A stretch of DNA of 64,000 nt, taken from the NCBI GenBank assembly GCA_002441555.1, contig DJWK01000036.1, forward strand, positions 45,707-109,706. The letters are read 5' to 3'. Positions within the stretch are counted from its first letter, which is position 1; the number at the start of each line of letters is the position of its first letter. The notes under the pieces were generated by a model. It was not told the origin of the DNA and made no database searches. It saw only the letters and a program-made list of their open reading frames with translations. Origin of the DNA: Thermodesulfobacteriaceae bacterium UBA6232. Lineage in GTDB: Bacteria > Desulfobacterota > Thermodesulfobacteria > Thermodesulfobacteriales > Thermodesulfobacteriaceae. Both the position numbers and the translations under genes were made by a program. This document shows, one piece after another, positions 16,312-25,838 of the stretch.

Positions 16312-19300
16312 AGGCCCCTCCTTTATTTTGAATTTTACCTTTATAGATATCTCCAGTTATTCCATTAAGGGTGATCCATTCTCCGAGTTTGATTACTTCA
16401 TTTTTTAATTTAGCGAATTTTTCAATTTCATCAATTCTAAGTTCCTCACATCCAACCACACAGACCTTTCCAAGGCGACTGGCAACGATGGCTGCATGTG
16501 AGGTTTGCCCTCCCCTTGCAGTCAAAATTCCATCAACCATGGAGATCTCCTTTATATTATCAGGAACCGTATCATACCTTAAGAGAATAAGTGGTTCTCC
16601 TTCCGCTTTTAGTTTTAAAATATCCTCCAAATTAAAGACAACCCTTCCAGATAGTATACTTCCAGAAACACCTATCCCTCTTCCTAAATAGATAAGATTT
16701 TCAAGGGAGCGTTTTTGAAAACTCGGAAGTATCTTCTCTTCTCTTAAAATAATGTCTCTTACCTGAAGAATATACAAATCTTCTGGTTTTTCGCTTTGAA
16801 AGGTAAATTCAATTTCCTGATGGTCCCATCCCTCTTCATAAACAAGTTTATAGGCAAGTTTTAGTAAGGCCTCATAAATTTGGGGGAAAGCCTCTTCAAG
16901 AGAGGGACCTTCCCTGTTTTCTAACCTTTTTTGTTCAATGGATATGGGATAGGCATTAACAAGCCCTGAAACAATGTCTTCTCCCTGATTATAAGGTGTA
17001 TAGTCCCCCCAAAGAAGTATTCTTGGGAATTTTCCGTGTGGTGAAGTGGTAAAGGTAACACCTGTTCCAGACTTAGGCCCCATATTTCCAAAAACCATTT
17101 CTTGTATGATTACCGCTGTTCCCCATTCTTCTGCAATTTCCATAATTTCTCTATAATAAACTGCCTTTTTATGATACCAAGAATTCAAAATAAATTCTAT
17201 ACTTTTGAATAACTGTTCCCAGGGGTCATCTATTATATGTATCCCTAATTTTTCTATTTCTTTTCTATATAATAAAGCAAGTTCCCTCATTTCAGACCCA
17301 GTAAATTCTCTTTTTAGTTTAACACCGTATTTTCTTTTATGTTCTCTCATGAGTCTGTTAAAGAAATCCCTGGGAACACCTAAGGACATAGCCCAGTTTT
17401 GAATAAACCGTCGATAGGTATCCCAGGCAAACCATATATTTTGTGTTTTTTCAGCAAGACCTTCTGCAATTTCGGGATTTATCCCTACATTAAGAATAGA
17501 AGTCATCATTCCAGGCATAGATATCGCAGCCCCTGAACGAACACTTAAAAGAAGGGGATTATATTTATCTCCAAATTTTTTGCCTGTCTTTTCTTCTAAA
17601 GCCTTTATAGCCTCAAGTATAACATTTTCATACTCCTTCCAAAGGGAGGGATATTTTTTAAAAAACTTATAACAACGGAAAATTTCTGTGGTTAACACAA
17701 AACCAGGAGGAATTTTCAAAGGTTCTGGCAAAAGATTAGATAACTGAATAAGATTAAAGGCTTTACTTCCAAGATATATAAGGTCATTTGCAAGTATATT
17801 AGGCTTATAAAGGAAACTTATGCTCTTTCTCCAATCAAAAGTTAATAATACATTTAGGTCTTCACTATTTACCTCCTCTTTACACTTGATAAGTGCTTGA
17901 TAAACCTTTTTCAAAAACTGATCCAAATATAATATTATAAAACCTGAATTTAGAATATCTCTCAAAACCATCTCACTTAGACAATAATATTTTTCGACAT
18001 CTTGTTTATTAATTATTCCTTTCTTATACTTTTCAATAAGGGCCTCCTCTTTTAATACTTCATAAACTACAGGAAAAACATTAAGATATGGATTAATATA
18101 ATATGATTTAATTATATGTTGAACGCCGTCAATTAATCCTTTGAAAATATCAAGATATTGATCAAAAGATAAAGGATAACTTTTTAAAGAGCTTTCAAGC
18201 AAATCTAAATAAAGATTGAATTTTTTGGATGAAATTCCATCTATCTCCAGAGCTCGTTTAAAAGCTTTCAAAGTTTTAAGTATCTTATAAAATTGGTTTT
18301 TAGTTAAAAAATCAATTTTAAAATCATTAATAAGCTGAGCAAAAATTTTATCTACAATATATTCAAGTCTGTAGGTCAATCCTAAAGCATCAAATTTTTT
18401 TTCTTTATACTTTCCATACATAGAAGGAATATCAACAGCTATATGTCTTTTAATAATTATCTCTTCAATAGGCTCAAATTTCCTTTCAGACAGTATATAT
18501 TTCTCCTTTAAATCCTCTAACCATTTTAAAAGGGTATTTAATTTTTTGTATTCATTTTTTTCTTTTAATACCTTAGGAATATCTTCAATAAAATCAAAAC
18601 CTGATTCTTTATATTGTGAAATAAATGTTTCTAAATCAGTTAAATATCCAAAATATTTTTGTTTTTCAAGATTATAAAGTTTAAAGAGATAAAGTAATTT
18701 TGTTTTATATTGTTCATCAAAAGAAATATTGGACAAAGTTTTAGTTAAAACTTCTATATCAGTTTCAAGTAAATCTTCAATTTTATATTTTGAAAAAACT
18801 TTGAATATTTCTATTAAAAGAGTTTGCATTGGTATATGATAAAAAAGTTCATCTTTTACTACTCGTTTCCAAATAGGTTCTGGCAAATATTTTTTTATGT
18901 ACTTTCCATCTAAAGTAAACCAAAAATAAAAAATATCCTTAATAAAATCTATAGCAAGACTTGAATTTTCTATATGAATAAATTTTCTCAAAAAATGAAG
19001 AAGGGTATCCTTTCTTTGAAACATTTCATCAATTTCTGTTGAGAGATCTCTAATTAACCCCTCTGCACCGATTTCGTTAAAATAAACAGGAAAAATCTTA
19101 CAGAATTGTTTGACCAAATTATAAATAGGTCTAATAGGGGCATTAAGAAGTGCTGTTATTTCTCTTTGAAAAAGGTCAGTATCTTTTATGGATAAACCAT
19201 AAAGCCTGAGATTAAGATGAAGGGCGGAAAGTAAGCTTGAGCACCACTCTGGATGAACCCTAAATATTTCAAGCCAATATTTGATATTTAATAAATGATG

Positions 19301-20407
19301 GGGATTGTCTTTTATTCTCCAACGCTCGTCAATTCCCTCAATTTGAGGTGGAAAAAATCCGTATTTAATAATTTCACTTATTAAAACCTCAGCAAGATAA
19401 ACGGCCCTCTTATTTAAAATGGAAATCGCTGTGTTTTTTATACATTCAAAGGCTGTTCTTGGATAGAGAATTTTTTTCTCCTTTAAAATAGCAAAAAATT
19501 TTATAAGGAAATCTTCAAGTTTTTCAGAAGGCTTCTTTTCAATCATTTTTATAAGAATTTGATTAATTTCTTTAAGTAACTCTTCGTGAATCAATTGAAG
19601 AACGGGATTTTCAATTAAATTAAAAAGAATGGAAATCTTTTCCTCTTCAGGTATTACTTCTTCATCTTCAGCACAGATCTTTTGAATATAGTTTTTGACT
19701 CCCCGCAAAAGGTCAAGGTGATCTGGTAAATCTAAAAGTTCTGAAAGAGTAAGCCCCTCCTTGATAAGTTTGCGTTTATAGAGCTCAATATCAAAAATAT
19801 TTAATTTTCCGTCTTGACCCCAAAAATCGTAAATCAATATATAATATCTCTTTAAAAGCCCAAAAAGAATCTTTATAAATTCTTCATCAAGGGAAAATTT
19901 GAGAAGTTTTTTTGCTAATCTTTTAAAGGAATAATAACTTTCCAAAAAATTAGAAAAGATTTCCTCAGGAAGCTCAGCTCCAGCTTTAAGTATTTCCTTC
20001 AAAATGGGAGAAAGGCTATGAAAACTTTTTTCATCAAGTATTTCAACAGTTTTTTCTAAGAGAGAATAATATATTTCACTAGCTTTAATATTGGTTGCTT
20101 TGTCACTACCAAAAAAATTAAAAAGAAGCTCAAAAACAAAATATAAACCTCTTTCTCGGTAAGGACTATTAAGAATGATAGTGAGATTTCTCAGAAAAAA
20201 AGCCCTGAAATCTTCCAAAACCAGTTGATTGTTTCTGTATGGATGAAAAATTTCCTTCAACAAAAAGGAAATTTGATTCTTAAGGGCAGGAAAATCTTTA
20301 AATACAATCTGTAATAGATCATATTTAGGATCATATTTGATTTTAGAAACTTTGGTTTGCTGTAAATTAGCAAGTAAAGCTTTGGAGGTAAAGGTTACCG
20401 TCTCCAT
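16295..20407 (-). CDS. Giant PPDK-like ATP-grasp/phosphohistidine protein lacking the PEP barrel
   Basis: The protein has 1370 residues. From about residue 877 it follows the N-terminal half of pyruvate phosphate dikinase: LGSKAFNL, IPPGFVLTTEIF, SVRSGAAISMPGMMTS, WFAWDTYRRFIQNW, MVFGNMGPKSGTGVTF and a QGEDIVSG loop (ATP-grasp), then the phosphohistidine domain ILTARGGQTSHAAIV with His1304. It ends where PPDK would begin its C-terminal pyruvate/PEP TIM barrel, which is missing. The first roughly 875 residues are helical with no family I recognise. ATP could phosphorylate His1304, but the acceptor is unknown. Compare rifampicin phosphotransferase and glucan water dikinase, which also pair these modules with other acceptor domains. 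It is closely packed between two gap genes (3-nt gap and 17-nt overlap). Confidence 0.85.
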   Translation of the reverse strand: METVTFTSKALLANLQQTKVSKIKYDPKYDLLQIVFKDFPALKNQISFLLKEIFHPYRNNQLVLEDFRAFFLRNLTIILNSPYRERGLYFVFELLFNFFGSDKATNIKASEIYYSLLEKTVEILDEKSFHSLSPILKEILKAGAELPEEIFSNFLESYYSFKRLAKKLLKFSLDEEFIKILFGLLKRYYILIYDFWGQDGKLNIFDIELYKRKLIKEGLTLSELLDLPDHLDLLRGVKNYIQKICAEDEEVIPEEEKISILFNLIENPVLQLIHEELLKEINQILIKMIEKKPSEKLEDFLIKFFAILKEKKILYPRTAFECIKNTAISILNKRAVYLAEVLISEIIKYGFFPPQIEGIDERWRIKDNPHHLLNIKYWLEIFRVHPEWCSSLLSALHLNLRLYGLSIKDTDLFQREITALLNAPIRPIYNLVKQFCKIFPVYFNEIGAEGLIRDLSTEIDEMFQRKDTLLHFLRKFIHIENSSLAIDFIKDIFYFWFTLDGKYIKKYLPEPIWKRVVKDELFYHIPMQTLLIEIFKVFSKYKIEDLLETDIEVLTKTLSNISFDEQYKTKLLYLFKLYNLEKQKYFGYLTDLETFISQYKESGFDFIEDIPKVLKEKNEYKKLNTLLKWLEDLKEKYILSERKFEPIEEIIIKRHIAVDIPSMYGKYKEKKFDALGLTYRLEYIVDKIFAQLINDFKIDFLTKNQFYKILKTLKAFKRALEIDGISSKKFNLYLDLLESSLKSYPLSFDQYLDIFKGLIDGVQHIIKSYYINPYLNVFPVVYEVLKEEALIEKYKKGIINKQDVEKYYCLSEMVLRDILNSGFIILYLDQFLKKVYQALIKCKEEVNSEDLNVLLTFDWRKSISFLYKPNILANDLIYLGSKAFNLIQLSNLLPEPLKIPPGFVLTTEIFRCYKFFKKYPSLWKEYENVILEAIKALEEKTGKKFGDKYNPLLLSVRSGAAISMPGMMTSILNVGINPEIAEGLAEKTQNIWFAWDTYRRFIQNWAMSLGVPRDFFNRLMREHKRKYGVKLKREFTGSEMRELALLYRKEIEKLGIHIIDDPWEQLFKSIEFILNSWYHKKAVYYREIMEIAEEWGTAVIIQEMVFGNMGPKSGTGVTFTTSPHGKFPRILLWGDYTPYNQGEDIVSGLVNAYPISIEQKRLENREGPSLEEAFPQIYEALLKLAYKLVYEEGWDHQEIEFTFQSEKPEDLYILQVRDIILREEKILPSFQKRSLENLIYLGRGIGVSGSILSGRVVFNLEDILKLKAEGEPLILLRYDTVPDNIKEISMVDGILTARGGQTSHAAIVASRLGKVCVVGCEELRIDEIEKFAKLKNEVIKLGEWITLNGITGDIYKGKIQNKGGAYEVRN

Positions 20408-20410
20408 TCT

Positions 20411-21418
20411 TTAAAGGTATTCTTTATTAATCATATAGTTTACCAAATCAAGGAGTCTAACTGAATAACCCCATTCATTGTCATACCAGGCTAAGATCTG
20501 TAAAAGATCTCCACCCACCACCTTGGTGGATAATCCGTCAATTATAGCACTATGAGGGTCTCCAACTAAATCCATAGAAACGAGAGGTTCTTCAATATAT
20601 CGGATATATCGATTCTGATTTTCTTTAAAAATTTTATTCAATTCGTGCGGTTTTGTCTCTCCCTTTATTTTAATCACAAGTTGTAATAAAGATACATCGG
20701 GGGTAGGAACTCTAATTGATAATCCTTCAATTTTGTCAGAAAGTTCGGGAATTATCTTCCTAAGGGCTTTCATAACCCCGGTGCTTGTGGGAATCATATT
20801 TAGGGCTGCTGCCCTTGCTCTTCTGAAATCCTTTGGATGAACCATATCAAGAAGACGCTGATCATTGGTGTATGCATGGACAGTAATCATAAAACCCTTC
20901 TCAATCTCAAAATATTTTTTTAGAAGGGCAAGGATGGGTGCAAGACAGTTGGTTGTGCAGGAGGCATTGGAGACAATATAGTGCTTAGTGGGGTCATACA
21001 TATCTTCATTTACACCCATAACAATGGTTACATCTTCATTTTTGGCGGGAGCTGAAATAATAACTCTTTTAGCACCAGCCTTAAGATGCTTTCTTGCAAG
21101 CTCTCCATCAGTAAAAAACCCAGTAGATTCAATTACATAATCCACACCGACTTCTTTCCAGGGAATGTTTTCCGGGTCCCTCTCTTGGAAGATGCGTATC
21201 TTTTTTTCATTGACAATGATATATTCTCCCTCTACATAGACATCATAAGGAAGTCTTCCAAAAATGGAATCATATTTAAATAAATGCGCAAGCATTTCTG
21301 GAGATGAAAGATCGTTTATAGCAACAATTTCAATTTTGTTAAATTCAGGATATTTAAAACGTGCTCTAAGAACTGCTCTTCCAATCCTTCCAAATCCATT
21401 GATTCCAACTTTAATCAT
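20411..21418 (-). CDS. gap: Type I glyceraldehyde-3-phosphate dehydrogenase
   Basis: This 335-residue glycolytic/gluconeogenic GAPDH converts G3P, NAD and phosphate to 1,3-bisphosphoglycerate. It has VGINGFGRIGR, AINDL with the NAD-selecting Asp36, SNASCTTNCLAP with catalytic Cys154, the His in ITVHAYTND, and the closing WYDNEWGYS. All key residues are conventional, in contrast to the second GAPDH at 15079-16311. It lies between rimI and the PPDK-like gene. Confidence 0.95.
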   Translation of the reverse strand: MIKVGINGFGRIGRAVLRARFKYPEFNKIEIVAINDLSSPEMLAHLFKYDSIFGRLPYDVYVEGEYIIVNEKKIRIFQERDPENIPWKEVGVDYVIESTGFFTDGELARKHLKAGAKRVIISAPAKNEDVTIVMGVNEDMYDPTKHYIVSNASCTTNCLAPILALLKKYFEIEKGFMITVHAYTNDQRLLDMVHPKDFRRARAAALNMIPTSTGVMKALRKIIPELSDKIEGLSIRVPTPDVSLLQLVIKIKGETKPHELNKIFKENQNRYIRYIEEPLVSMDLVGDPHSAIIDGLSTKVVGGDLLQILAWYDNEWGYSVRLLDLVNYMINKEYL

Positions 21419-21433
21419 GGCTTACCCTCCTTT

Positions 21434-21880
21434 TTAGATTTCACAACTCATAACCACTGCCGAAGTATTTCCATAATACTCTTTACGAAAATTAACAGGT
21501 TTAAATCCAAATTTTGTATATAGGTTATAGGCCCTTTTATTATTTTCTTCAACCTCCAAAAAAATTTTTTTTATCCCCAATTTTTTTAATCTCTCAAGAA
21601 AGCCTTTCAAAAGAAGACTTCCAATTCCCTTATTTCTAAAAGCTTTTTTTACAGCAATTCTTAAGAGCTCCCCCTCATCCATAATAACTCTTCCAAGAAG
21701 ATATCCCATTAAAATATTTTCCTTCTTTGCTAAAAGGCATATTGAATAAGGCTTCTCAAGTTCTTCCTTTAACATAGCTTCTTCCCAGGCCTTTTCTTCA
21801 AAACATTCTTTTTCTAAAAGAAAAAGATCTTTTAAATATTTTAAACCTTTGTTTTCCTCAATCACTATCTCTTTCAACAT
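21434..21880 (-). CDS. rimI: RimI-like GNAT N-acetyltransferase
   Basis: The protein has 148 residues of the GNAT fold. The acetyl-CoA binding loop is VKKAFRNKGIGSLLL (Q/RxxGxG/A type), preceded by the beta-4 acceptor segment DEGELLRIAV and followed by the RimI-like tail LEVEENNKRAYNLYTKFGF. RimI acetylates the N-terminus of ribosomal protein S18, though paralogues with other targets are common, so the symbol is tentative. Its start overlaps rapZ by 23 nt. Confidence 0.8.
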   Translation of the reverse strand: MLKEIVIEENKGLKYLKDLFLLEKECFEEKAWEEAMLKEELEKPYSICLLAKKENILMGYLLGRVIMDEGELLRIAVKKAFRNKGIGSLLLKGFLERLKKLGIKKIFLEVEENNKRAYNLYTKFGFKPVNFRKEYYGNTSAVVMSCEI

Positions 21881-22730
21881 CCCTTAAAGTTAAAACAATT
21901 TCCACATCTTTTAAATCTTTCAATCTTTCATAAAGCATAAAAATTATAGCAGGGCTTCTGTGTCTTCCGCCTGTGCATCCAATACCAATTGTAACAAATT
22001 TTCTACCCTCTCTTTGATGAAGAGGAATTATCCATTTAATGAAATTAGAAATTCTTTCTATGAATTCAAGTGTTATGGGTTCTTTAAGAAGGTATTGCCT
22101 TACCGGTTCATCCTTTCCGCTCAAAGATTTTAATTCAGGCACAAAATAGGGGTTGGGAAGAACTCTGGCATCAAAAAGATAATTAGCCTCGTAGGGAATA
22201 CCATATTTATAACCAAAGGCAATTAAATGTAAAATAATTTTGTCAATCTCTTCCTTTTTTCCAAAAAGTTTAAAAATTTCGTGTCTCAGTTGATGAACAT
22301 TAAATTGCGATGAATCAATGAAGACTGTGGCATATTCCTTTAAAAAGGCTAATCTCTCTTTTTCTGCTTTGATAGCCCTATTTAAGTCTTTAAACTCCTT
22401 TAAAAGAGGATGGGGTCTTCTTGTTTGACTGAATCTTGTTATTAAAACCTTTAAATCAGCATATAAATATAAAATTTCAAAGGGAATTCTTTGCCTTTTA
22501 AGCTCTTCTATAGCTTTGGGAAATTCGTTAAGAAAGGAAGGATCCCGAATATCAGTAACAAGGGCAACCTTTTTGGCAATTCCACCCCTTTCAACCTCCT
22601 CAAGAAAGGGAAAAAGGAGTTTTATAGGAAAGTTATCAATAGCTAAATAATCTAAGTCTTCAAAGGCTCTTAAAGCCGTGCTTTTCCCTGCCCCGGACTC
22701 CCCTGTAATTAAAACAAGAAAAAGATTCAT
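21858..22730 (-). CDS. rapZ: RapZ (YvcJ) nucleotide-binding protein
   Basis: The family has 290 residues with the P-loop TGESGAGKST at the N-terminus and the C-terminal signature GIGCTGGRHRSPAI. In enterobacteria RapZ controls glmS mRNA through small RNAs; outside that group the family binds nucleotides or cell-wall sugar phosphates. glmS lies in the same run of genes about 9 kb downstream. The neighbours hpf and rpoN match the common rpoN-hpf-(ptsN)-rapZ order. ptsN is absent here. Confidence 0.93.
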   Translation of the reverse strand: MNLFLVLITGESGAGKSTALRAFEDLDYLAIDNFPIKLLFPFLEEVERGGIAKKVALVTDIRDPSFLNEFPKAIEELKRQRIPFEILYLYADLKVLITRFSQTRRPHPLLKEFKDLNRAIKAEKERLAFLKEYATVFIDSSQFNVHQLRHEIFKLFGKKEEIDKIILHLIAFGYKYGIPYEANYLFDARVLPNPYFVPELKSLSGKDEPVRQYLLKEPITLEFIERISNFIKWIIPLHQREGRKFVTIGIGCTGGRHRSPAIIFMLYERLKDLKDVEIVLTLRDVERDSD

Positions 22731-23233
22731 TAGGGTAATTCAGGAATATAAAGATAGATTTTGTCATTTTCTTTATAAAAACAGCAAACCTTGTCTTCAT
22801 CTGTATTGTAAAAGAAAAACACCTTTGCTTTGTCTTTTTTGAAAAGATTCAAGGCATCCTGAGCAGAAAGAGGTATAGCCTCAACTCTTGTGACCAAAAC
22901 TCCAGCTTCTTCAGTTTCTCCTGCCGAAATAGGCGTTCTTGGAGGTCTATGTTCCTGTCTCTTTTCTTTTAATTTTTTAACTTGTTTTTCAAGGGATTCA
23001 TAAGCAAAATCAATTGAGGAATAAATGTCATCTGTTTCTTCTTTCACAACAAGGGTTTCTCCATCCCCGTTTAAAATGACCTCACATATTTCGCGAAATT
23101 TTTCCCTTCTAAATACTACCTGAGCCTGCACAGGGCCTAAAAAATACTTTTCAAGCTTAGAAAATTTTTTCTCTGCATACTGAGCAATGGCAGGTGATGA
23201 TTCCATCCCCTTAAAAGTGAAATTAAACTCCAT
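22730..23233 (-). CDS. hpf: Hibernation promoting factor, long form
   Basis: This ribosome-binding hibernation factor of 167 residues has an N-terminal S30AE domain (1-95) and a C-terminal dimerisation domain (about 110-167; GVLVTRVEAIPLSAQDAL, then FFFYNTDEDKVCCFY). Long HPF dimerises 70S ribosomes into 100S. The C-terminal domain ends YLYIPELP. It lies between rpoN and rapZ with 1- to 12-nt spacing. Confidence 0.92.
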   Translation of the reverse strand: MEFNFTFKGMESSPAIAQYAEKKFSKLEKYFLGPVQAQVVFRREKFREICEVILNGDGETLVVKEETDDIYSSIDFAYESLEKQVKKLKEKRQEHRPPRTPISAGETEEAGVLVTRVEAIPLSAQDALNLFKKDKAKVFFFYNTDEDKVCCFYKENDKIYLYIPELP

Positions 23234-23245
23234 AGACTCCCCCCT

Positions 23246-24637
23246 TTATTTTTTTCTTTCCCTTATGGATGGTATGTTTAATTCTTCTCTATATTTAGTG
23301 ACAGTTCTTCGGGCGATTTTAATACCATATTTTTCCTTTAAAATCTTGGCTATCTGGCTGTCACTATAGGGTTTTTTCGGATCTTCATTTTCAATAATCT
23401 CTTTAATGTAATCTTTAATGGCTACAGCTGAAATGCTTTTTCCACTATCAGTATTATATCCAGTGGTGAAGAAAAATTTAAGAGGAAAAATTCCTAAGGG
23501 TGTATCCACATACTTATGGCTGATAACTCTGCTTATAGTTGATTCATGAAGCCCCGTTTTTTGGGCAACATCTCTTAAAGTAAGGGGTTTTAAATATTTT
23601 GCCCCTTTTTCAAAAAAATCTTTTTGTGTTTGAAGTATCACTTCTCCCACTTTGTAAAGGGTGGAATATCTACTATCAAGGGCCTTTAAAAGAGATTCAG
23701 CAACTTTCAACTTTTCTTTTAGGAATTCCTTACCCTTGGAGTTGTTTAACAGCCTCTTATTTTTTGAAATTTTATAATAAAGAGAACTTAAATAAACCTT
23801 GGGAAATTTTTCATTAATCACTTCTACCTTCCATTCATCTTCTTCTTTATAAAATTTAAGATCAGGTTCAATATAAAGACTTTGAGGATTAAAGAAATTC
23901 CTTGCTGGATAGGGTTCAAGATTTCTTATTATATATAAAGCTTCTTCAAGAAGGTGTGAATCATATCCGTATTTTTGAGAAAGATATTCAATTCCTTCAG
24001 GAATTTCCTCAAGATGTTTTTCCACAAGGATGTAGGGTAAACTTTCCTTGGAATAACCCATAAATTCAAGCTGAGTGAGCAAACATTCCTTTAAATCCCT
24101 TGAAGCAACCCCTACGGGATCAAGTTTTTTAAGAAGATTCCTTACCTTTTCCACTTCCGAAGAGGAAACTCCAAGATCTTTCGCAATTTCTTCTACAGAT
24201 ATAGCAAGATAGCCTCTTTCATCAAGATTGCCCATAATAAAGTTTGCAATTTCTTTCTCCTTTGGTGTGAGGTCTATGAAACCCAACTGCCAGAGAAGGT
24301 GTTCTGAAAGGGTTTCTTCTTTGCGAGCTGTTTTCTCAAGTATTGAGCCCTCTTCTTCAGGTTCTTCATATAAAAAAGATAATTTAGCTCCCTCAAAAAG
24401 AGCCTCATTTGACCAGTCAAATTCATCTGTAAGGGTAACCTCTTCTTTTTCTGAAGAGGGTGTTCTTTCCACAAGATCATTGAATTCCACTTCTAAAAAG
24501 GGATTACTTTGAACCTCTTGAAGAAGATATTCATTCAGTTCAAGGTTATTTAATTGTAAAACTTTAAGTAAAAGTTTTAACTGAGGAGTTAAAATTAATT
24601 GTGGAAGTAATTTAAGCTGATTTTTTACTTCTATCAT
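23246..24637 (-). CDS. rpoN: RNA polymerase sigma-54 factor
   Basis: The protein has 463 residues. It starts with the activator-interacting region (LKLLPQLILTPQLKLLLKVLQ), has an acidic linker, then the core-binding and HTH domains, and ends with the RpoN box ARRTVTKYREELNIPS that reads the -24 element. Sigma-54 directs genes that need an AAA+ activator. No such activator and no clear -24/-12 promoter was found in the window, though a full scan was not done. Confidence 0.96.
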   Translation of the reverse strand: MIEVKNQLKLLPQLILTPQLKLLLKVLQLNNLELNEYLLQEVQSNPFLEVEFNDLVERTPSSEKEEVTLTDEFDWSNEALFEGAKLSFLYEEPEEEGSILEKTARKEETLSEHLLWQLGFIDLTPKEKEIANFIMGNLDERGYLAISVEEIAKDLGVSSSEVEKVRNLLKKLDPVGVASRDLKECLLTQLEFMGYSKESLPYILVEKHLEEIPEGIEYLSQKYGYDSHLLEEALYIIRNLEPYPARNFFNPQSLYIEPDLKFYKEEDEWKVEVINEKFPKVYLSSLYYKISKNKRLLNNSKGKEFLKEKLKVAESLLKALDSRYSTLYKVGEVILQTQKDFFEKGAKYLKPLTLRDVAQKTGLHESTISRVISHKYVDTPLGIFPLKFFFTTGYNTDSGKSISAVAIKDYIKEIIENEDPKKPYSDSQIAKILKEKYGIKIARRTVTKYREELNIPSIRERKK

Positions 24638-24639
24638 CT

Positions 24640-25374
24640 TTAAATCTGAAAATCCTTTCCAAGGTATTTTTCTTTAACTTCACTTATGTTAACAATTTCC
24701 TCAGGGGTTCCGTAACCGATTATCTTACCTTCAGCTATAACATAAGCCCTATCACAGATTTTTAAAGTTTCCCTTACATTATGATCAGAAATTAATAAGC
24801 CTAAGCCCTGGGCTTTTAAAGTTTTAAAAATGTCTTTTAATTGAGAAATCCCGATGGGGTCAATTCCAGCAAAGGGTTCATCAAGTAAAATAAAATCTGG
24901 TTCAATTAAAAGGGCTCTAAGGATTTCAACCTTTCTCTTTTGTCCACCTGAAAGAAGATGGGCTTTGAGATTTAAAACCTCTTTGAGATTGAAAAGTTCT
25001 ATATATCTTTCAAGTTTTTCTTTTAGGTATTCTACCTTTTTATTCCATTTTTCTAATACAACCAGAAAGTTTTCTTTGACTGTGAGATTTCTGAAAACTG
25101 AAGGTTCTTGAGGTAAATAAATGATGCCAAGTTTAGCCCGTTCGGAAACATCGAGTTTGGTAATTTCCTTTTCCCCGTAATAAAGTTGTCCATCATCAGG
25201 CTTAATAAACCCTGCAACCATATAAAAGGAAGTAGTTTTCCCTGCTCCATTCGGGCCAAGAAGCCCCACTATTTCTCCCTTTTTCAATAAAAGGGATACA
25301 TTACTTACCACTTCTCTATTTTTAAAACGCTTTTTCAAATTTTTGGCCTCAAGAACTGTCCCATTAACTCTCAT
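24640..25374 (-). CDS. lptB: LptB, lipopolysaccharide export ABC ATPase
   Basis: This 244-residue ATPase powers LptFG extraction of LPS from the inner membrane. Walker A is GPNGAGKTT, the signature LLSGGQKRKVEI and Walker B FILLDEPFAGIDP, with LptB-type YLPQEPSVFRNLTV in the Q-loop region. ATG 25374 overlaps lptA by 11 nt. The order lptA-lptB-rpoN-hpf is the classical one. lptFG are not in the window. Confidence 0.95.
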   Translation of the reverse strand: MRVNGTVLEAKNLKKRFKNREVVSNVSLLLKKGEIVGLLGPNGAGKTTSFYMVAGFIKPDDGQLYYGEKEITKLDVSERAKLGIIYLPQEPSVFRNLTVKENFLVVLEKWNKKVEYLKEKLERYIELFNLKEVLNLKAHLLSGGQKRKVEILRALLIEPDFILLDEPFAGIDPIGISQLKDIFKTLKAQGLGLLISDHNVRETLKICDRAYVIAEGKIIGYGTPEEIVNISEVKEKYLGKDFQI

Positions 25375-25825
25375 GGATTTTAACTCGCACTCTTCCGCCA
25401 GATTTAGAAATAACCTCGCTTCTGTCTTCGTTAAAATATATTACTATAATATCCCCCTCAACAAAATTTTTATCGTGCCAAACCTTAGGATTATCCTCAA
25501 GAACTAATTTTTCCTGAGTCTTAAAATAGGTAGCTTTCCCAGAAACGGCTTTCCAACTTCCCTTTTCCATTTTAACACTTCCCAAGGCGATTACTCGCTG
25601 AATTTGTCTTCCTTCTTTTCCTTTCGTATAATAAACATAAAGAGTATCAGCCCAAAGCCTCATTCCCTTTGTTTCGGCAAAGACCTTTCCTTTAAAAACA
25701 GCAATTCCATCATCTTCATAAACTTCCATTTTATCAGCTGTAATATTTATATCCTTTGCAAAGGCCTTAAAAGAAATTAAACTGATTATAATTAAGAGCC
25801 CAAAAAAAATAAATTTTTTAAGCAT
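25364..25825 (-). CDS. lptA: LptA, periplasmic LPS bridge protein (OstA-like)
   Basis: The protein has 153 residues: a signal peptide ending SFKAFAKD, then an OstA beta-jellyroll (INITADKMEVYEDDGIAVFKGKVFAET). LptA polymerises into the periplasmic bridge that carries LPS. lptC, normally adjacent upstream, is missing here; the upstream neighbour is a divergent VKOR-like gene. ATG 25825 has no ribosome binding site, but a TATAAT ends 7 nt before it. Confidence 0.88.
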   Translation of the reverse strand: MLKKFIFFGLLIIISLISFKAFAKDINITADKMEVYEDDGIAVFKGKVFAETKGMRLWADTLYVYYTKGKEGRQIQRVIALGSVKMEKGSWKAVSGKATYFKTQEKLVLEDNPKVWHDKNFVEGDIIVIYFNEDRSEVISKSGGRVRVKIHES

Positions 25826-25832
25826 CAAAAAA

Positions 25833-25838
25833 ATTATA
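25833..25838 (-). promoter_or_regulatory. -10 box of lptA, probable leaderless start of the 17-gene run
   Basis: TATAAT on the minus strand is separated from ATG 25825 by TTTTTTG. The arrangement closely copies the ftsE start (TATAAT, CATTTTTG, ATG). No Shine-Dalgarno is visible, so the first cistron is likely read from a leaderless transcript. Confidence 0.45.
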
